From a virus: 45,370 nt of DNA. Positions 39,793 to 45,370 of this stretch are shown here, in pieces. A program made the position numbers and the translations under genes. Position 1 is the first letter of the stretch. Each line of letters begins with the position of its first letter. The notes under the pieces were generated by a model. That model ran no database searches. It saw only the letters and a list, made by a program, of their open reading frames with translations, and was not told the DNA's origin. The stretch is from positions 1 through 45,370 of IMG/VR virus record IMGVR_UViG_3300044641_010242; one strand, written 5' to 3'.

Positions 39793-40660
39793 GATTTATC
39801 TCAAAAGTATTTATTTAGAAAATTTTTGTGGATACAAAAAGTTTTCTCTTGACTTCTTCGACCAAAACGAAAGGTTTAGACCATTTACTGTATTTTTTGG
39901 TCCAAATGGATTTGGTAAGTCTACTTTTTTACAGTCTGTAAGAATACTTTCTCATCCAAGTCAATTCTTTGGAAGAAATAACGATTTGTTTTTTAGAAAA
40001 CTAACATTTGATACAAATTATGATCCCACTTATTACAAGTACAGTAAAACAAAAAATAAACTAAAGATGGTTGGTACTTTCTTTTCTTCTGAAGATGGTA
40101 AAATTTATAAAACAGAAGTAAATGATTCTGTTGTATCAACAGAATTACCTCATTATAATTCGGATCAGGATGGTTGGTGTATTTTTACAGATGCAGATCA
40201 TCCAATAAATATGGGAAAATTCCAAATTAATTCTGATTGCTCTGAAAAATTTATTGAATTAGCTAATTCAACCTATAATCTTCCATGCAAATTGGATAAA
40301 TTTGTTTCTACTTTTGATATGGATACAGAAGTTTCTTTTTTTCTTGACTTTACAATCCAGAAGAATGATGTAACAGTTCATTATAAAAGAATGAGTGATG
40401 GAGAGAAGAAAATAGCAACATTATTACGTTCTCTTTGTGATAAAATCACTTTTACCAATCCCAAAATTTGTTTAATTGATAATATTGAAATGCATATCTA
40501 TTTCAAGAGACACCCAATTCTTGTTGATAAGCTTATTTCAGTTTTTCCAAATATTCAATTTATTACTACCTCTCATAGTCAGACTCTTATATCTCATGTA
40601 GGATCAGTATGTGGTAGCGATTCTACTGTTGATTTAGAAAAAGAGAAAGATAAGAATTGA
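39791..40660 (+). CDS. ABC-type/RecF-like ATPase with altered Walker B
   Basis: ATG 39791 gives 289 residues; an in-frame extension to 39683 overlaps the divergent gene and is rejected. It has YLKSIYLENFCGYKKF (RecF-like N-terminus), FFGPNGFGKSTFLQSV (Walker A, 37-44), MSDGEKKIATLL (signature motif, about 201-212), and KICLIDNIEMHIYFKRH (Walker B, about 226-240), where the usual D-E-P-E-x-H is D-N-I-E-x-H, then TTSHSQTLI. This is the AAA15/OLD-like ATPase layout. The catalytic Glu replaced by Asn suggests weak or altered ATP hydrolysis. No partner nuclease is adjacent. Confidence 0.8.
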   Translation: MIYLKSIYLENFCGYKKFSLDFFDQNERFRPFTVFFGPNGFGKSTFLQSVRILSHPSQFFGRNNDLFFRKLTFDTNYDPTYYKYSKTKNKLKMVGTFFSSEDGKIYKTEVNDSVVSTELPHYNSDQDGWCIFTDADHPINMGKFQINSDCSEKFIELANSTYNLPCKLDKFVSTFDMDTEVSFFLDFTIQKNDVTVHYKRMSDGEKKIATLLRSLCDKITFTNPKICLIDNIEMHIYFKRHPILVDKLISVFPNIQFITTSHSQTLISHVGSVCGSDSTVDLEKEKDKN

Positions 40661-41229
40661 TTTTCTTTTTTTCTTTTTAGTTGGCTCACTTCGTTCGCAT
40701 GTTGATGTCCCTTCGGTCCATCAAGCATAAAGAAAAATTTTTAATCGGTTTTTTCTTTATTCTTTTTTATCTGAAGGCGTAATATCGTCCCAGGAAAACG
40801 AACCGCCACTTTACTATAAGACTAGGACTTTTTCAAGTAAAGGACAAGCGCCCATCTATTCCTAGAATTGCTCATATTTTATATTGTATTGTTTTTGTTT
40901 TATTTTATAAATTAGTTTCTTCGGGGTTTTCGTTTTTTTAAATTTTGAGACATTTGCCCGAGCAGGCATGGATCTCTTTTGGTTAGAGATTCTCTCCATT
41001 ATGATGATCAGATCAGTTCCGGTTCTACCTTGACGACCTTTTCTCCACGTTCATAAACGTGCTACTAGGCATTTGAGACTTTTGTCCACGGGCAGTGCCA
41101 AGCGCCCAAAATAAACTTAGATGTTGAGTCTTTACCATGACTCGTAAAATCTCTTTCGACACAATTTTAAAAACAATAAAGTAACATTGTTTTACAGGTT
41201 TATAAGACAAATTAGAGAATAATTTAATT
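40661..41229. other. 570-nt gene-free region with several hairpins, possible structured RNA
   Basis: No convincing gene lies here. Besides the terminator-like hairpin at its start, I see hairpins TTGATG...CATCAA (about 40702-40724), ATCTCT...AGAGAT (about 40972-40989), CACGTT-CATA-AACGTG (about 41046-41061) and GAGTC...GACTC (about 41125-41142). Two similar strings, TTTGAGACATTTGCCC and TTTGAGACTTTTGTCC, lie about 126 nt apart. Parts are GC-richer than flanks. A minus-strand frame (41025-41210) is weak. A non-coding RNA, an origin or a decayed gene are all possible. Confidence 0.5.
40727..40769 (+). terminator. hairpin terminator after the ATPase gene
   Basis: ATAAAGAAAAA (40727-40737) pairs with TTTTTCTTTAT (40750-40760), an 11-bp AT-rich stem, followed by TCTTTTTTAT as a U-tract. 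It lies 67 nt after the ATPase stop. The stem has one G-C pair, so strength is moderate. Confidence 0.55.
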
Positions 41230-41442
41230 ATGCCACTAATAGGATTTTCTTCTGGGAAACCAGATCCATCAGCAATAAGGTTTTATCAACAAAGTACTGC
41301 TCCAACTAATGCAAAACTTGGAGACAGATGGTTAAATACAAATAACATGAATGAATTTATATATTTAAAGGTTTCAGACGATCCAGAAACATATCAGTGG
41401 TTTGATCTTTCTGGAGACTATCCTGGTGACAGTATATCTTAA
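41230..41442 (+). CDS. small fibre-associated protein with one GDRW module
   Basis: The 70-residue protein is nearly all one copy of a module: APTNAKLGDRWLNTNNMNEF, then IYLKVSDDPETYQWFDLSG. The same G-D-R-W-x-(N/D) and Y/W pattern occurs three more times in the next genes, so this is an isolated version. The module is common in phage fibre proteins and may pack as a small beta hairpin repeat. Start ATG is weakly supported by upstream AGAGAATAATT. It opens the plus-strand fibre operon. Confidence 0.7.
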   Translation: MPLIGFSSGKPDPSAIRFYQQSTAPTNAKLGDRWLNTNNMNEFIYLKVSDDPETYQWFDLSGDYPGDSIS

Positions 41443-41450
41443 GTAAAACC

Positions 41451-42221
41451 ATGGCAACACCTATTATATCATTTCCAAAGTCTCCTTCTAATAATCAAGA
41501 GATATCAATTGATGGACGCAAGTGGGTTTATAAATTAAGTATACCTGGATGGGTTTGTTCGCAAATAGGATCGGGTGGGGTAGTATTTATTGCTTCAGAA
41601 ACTGCACCATCTGTAAACCTTTATAAGGCAGGAGACAGATGGTTCAACACTTCTACAAGTATTGAATACGTTCTTATAAATGACGGAGATGACAAATATT
41701 GGGTTAATGTTTATACTACTCCGCATAATCATTCTATTTCAAATATAAATGGGTTGCAGACAATATTAAATTTAAAAACTCAGTTTTATTACAGGTCTAC
41801 TCCTCCATCAAATCCAAATGTCGGAGACAGATGGATGGATTCTTCTACTGGGGATGAATATATTTATGTTTATGACGGTAGTGGATACCAGTGGTTGCAG
41901 CCAACAGTAAATCCTTATTTTGGTTCAATAAAAGGTAACACTGTTTCTGTCACATCCTCTTCATATTCTATGATTTCAACTGATTATTATGTTGGCGTTG
42001 ATTATGCCGGTATAGTAACTATAACTCTTCCAGATAGTCCAGACAATGGTAAAATGGTTGTAATAAAAGATGAATCAGGTAATGCTGGTAGTATTTCTAG
42101 ATATATAACAGTTGTTCCATTTGATAATACTGATACAATTGACAATGATTCTTCTGCAATAATAAATATTAACAATGGTGGTGTCGATTTAATTTACAGA
42201 AATGGTTGGAGAATAATATGA
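41451..42221 (+). CDS. fibre protein with two GDRW modules and a beta-rich C-terminus
   Basis: The 256-residue protein opens IISFPKSPSNNQEISIDGRK with W, matching the FPxSPxxGQ opener of the collagen-like gene downstream. Then come two GDRW modules: ETAPSVNLYKAGDRWFNTST and then PPSNPNVGDRWMDSSTGDEY. From about residue 160 it is a beta-rich region (GVDYAGIVTITLPDSPDNGK), a repetitive-strand pattern usual in tail-fibre shafts or tips. Its stop overlaps the next ATG (ATGA). The group looks like an adhesive or structural fibre, with no enzymatic motif. Confidence 0.7.
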   Translation: MATPIISFPKSPSNNQEISIDGRKWVYKLSIPGWVCSQIGSGGVVFIASETAPSVNLYKAGDRWFNTSTSIEYVLINDGDDKYWVNVYTTPHNHSISNINGLQTILNLKTQFYYRSTPPSNPNVGDRWMDSSTGDEYIYVYDGSGYQWLQPTVNPYFGSIKGNTVSVTSSSYSMISTDYYVGVDYAGIVTITLPDSPDNGKMVVIKDESGNAGSISRYITVVPFDNTDTIDNDSSAIININNGGVDLIYRNGWRII

Positions 42222-43423
42222 GTTATTTATTTAATAATAGTATAAAGTATGACAGAAATGCAGTTGACGCATTTAATAGGCTAAAAGTTTCGTCTCCTTT
42301 TACTCTTTTTGAGTCTCAAAATATATATCAAGATAATGGAAAATTTGATACCAGTCTTGCCGGAGGTGCAGTTTCGCAATATCAATCGGATGATTCTGTC
42401 ATGTCACTTAATGTTTATGGCACAACTGGAGATCAGGTCATAAGGCAAAGCTATAGAAATTTTGCTTATCAGCCAGGTAAATCTCTTCTTGTTATAAGCT
42501 CATATGTTTTTTCACCTGCTATTTCTGGACTAAGGCAGAGAGTTGGTTATTTTGATTCTAATAATGGTGTGTACTTGCAACTAAACGATACTTCCCTTAG
42601 TATTGTACTTAGATCATATTCTTCTGGATCTCTGGTAGAGACATCAGTAAATTACAGTTCATGGAACGGTGATCCTTGTGACGGTACAGGAAAATCAGGA
42701 TTTGACATTGATACAACAAAAGCTAATATTTTTTGGGTTGATATTGAATGGCTTGGTGTTGGAAATGTTAGATGTGGATTTTTTCACGATGGTGAGCCTG
42801 TTCTTGCGCATACTTTCAAGAATATAAATTCTGTTTCTACAACCTATATGTCAACAGCATCTCTTCCAGTTCGTTATGAAATTTCTAATACTTCAAATAC
42901 CGGAACATCCTCTAGTATGCTTCAAATATGTTCAACTGTAATTTCCGAGGGTGGTTATGAAATTAATTCTTTTAGGTCTCATATAACAAGAGGTGGAACA
43001 AATGCAAGCTCTCAGACTCTTACAAGCGCTGGAACCTTTTATCCCACTGTAAGTATTAGGCTTAATTCTAATCGTATAAATTCAGTAGTTATTGCTTCTC
43101 AAATAGATATTTTGACTCTTAGTAGTGCCAGTGCAGAATGGAAATTGCTTCTAAATGCAACATTAAGTGGATCTAGTTTTGTCACTCATTCTAATCAACG
43201 AGTTGATTATGATATATCATCAACCAGTTTGTCTTCAGGAACTTCTTTGGCATCTGGTTTTGTATCCTCAAAGAGTTTAATTAGTTTTGGAGGTAGTGAA
43301 AGATGGTCTTACCAACTTGGCAAAACAATTTCCGGAACCTCTGACGTAATAACTCTTGCTGTATCCCCATTTAGCAATGGAGACAAAGTTTCAACTATGA
43401 TGTCATGGGAGGAGATATCTTAA
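42218..43423 (+). CDS. virion fibre or appendage protein
   Basis: The ATG at 42218 overlaps the previous stop (ATGA); an in-frame extension to 42206 is not needed. The 401-residue protein starts MSYLFNNSIKYDRNAVDAFN then RLKVSSPFTLFESQN. The pattern A-F-x-R-L-(R/K)-V-S-x-P-x-T-L-F-x-S-Q is one I recognise from phage virion proteins. Later DGEPVLAHTFKNIN and SLPVRYEISNTSN are beta-rich. It is likely a fibre or collar protein. It carries GGGAGGAG near its end, which serves as ribosome site for the next gene. Confidence 0.75.
   Translation: MSYLFNNSIKYDRNAVDAFNRLKVSSPFTLFESQNIYQDNGKFDTSLAGGAVSQYQSDDSVMSLNVYGTTGDQVIRQSYRNFAYQPGKSLLVISSYVFSPAISGLRQRVGYFDSNNGVYLQLNDTSLSIVLRSYSSGSLVETSVNYSSWNGDPCDGTGKSGFDIDTTKANIFWVDIEWLGVGNVRCGFFHDGEPVLAHTFKNINSVSTTYMSTASLPVRYEISNTSNTGTSSSMLQICSTVISEGGYEINSFRSHITRGGTNASSQTLTSAGTFYPTVSIRLNSNRINSVVIASQIDILTLSSASAEWKLLLNATLSGSSFVTHSNQRVDYDISSTSLSSGTSLASGFVSSKSLISFGGSERWSYQLGKTISGTSDVITLAVSPFSNGDKVSTMMSWEEIS
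43407..43414 (+). promoter_or_regulatory. strong ribosome binding site setting a TTG start
   Basis: GGGAGGAG lies within the last codons of the preceding gene, 9 nt before TTG at 43424, which follows the stop TAA at 43421-43423. There is no ATG in that frame that would keep the N-terminal FPxSP module, so TTG is taken as the start of the collagen-like gene. Confidence 0.75.

Positions 43424-45370
<1,947 letters not shown>

Noticed and set aside
41025-41210. 61-codon minus-strand frame in the hairpin-rich gap
   Set aside because: It needs a TTG start, has no ribosome site or known motif, and ends in a region that changes frame. Kept only as a note in the findings.

Overview
The window reads as an internal 45 kb piece of a large, mostly AT-rich tailed-bacteriophage genome. 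Evidence: about 50 tightly packed genes, many overlapping by 1-20 nt; bacterial Shine-Dalgarno sites; phage-type nucleotide metabolism (ThyX, class II ribonucleotide reductase, dUTPase); fibre-type structural genes with collagen-like repeats; and many proteins without recognisable relatives. I see no terminase, major capsid, portal or polymerase, and no tRNA, rRNA, CRISPR array or insertion sequence. The host cannot be named; an LpxH-like phosphoesterase would suit a Gram-negative host, but that is inference.

Layout. 1-1.85 kb: a visibly GC-richer block with two methyltransferase-like genes and a ParB-like gene. 2.0-4.3 kb: small genes (cysteine-protease-like fold, a 52-aa phage motif protein, a possible glycosyltransferase). 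4.28-14.0 kb: a sugar/lipid decoration region with an LpxH-like phosphoesterase, a GT4 glycosyltransferase, several GT-A-like proteins with DTD/DSD motifs, an FkbM methyltransferase, a sulfotransferase-like P-loop protein, a YkgJ-type Cys-cluster protein and a second methyltransferase. 14.0-25.7 kb: probable virion or morphogenesis proteins (481 aa with a hydrophobic core; 814 aa), a 993-aa SNF2 helicase, a Fe/Mn-type superoxide dismutase, and two paralogous fibre-like proteins. 25.7-32.2 kb: nucleotide and expression module (ThyX, DUF1360-like membrane protein, sigma-70-family factor, HNH nuclease, sialyltransferase/DUF115-like protein, class II RNR, dUTPase). 32.2-37.1 kb: a TIGR03790/gingipain-like protein and five unrecognised proteins. 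37.2-39.8 kb: minus-strand, possibly structural proteins with low-complexity linkers. 39.8-41.2 kb: an ABC-type ATPase and a 570-nt gene-free stretch rich in hairpins. 41.2 kb to the end: a fibre operon ending in a collagen-like protein that runs off the window.

The main unexplained pattern is a short N-terminal tag, M(x)NW(Y/F/K)xx(A/S/Q), on at least six otherwise unrelated proteins scattered through the window; the SNF2 helicase ends with the same NWYK string. This looks like a shared sorting, packaging or processing signal. Other points of interest are the phage-borne superoxide dismutase with all metal ligands, the thyX gene whose composition differs from its neighbours, shared fibre modules, and the gene-free hairpin-rich stretch.
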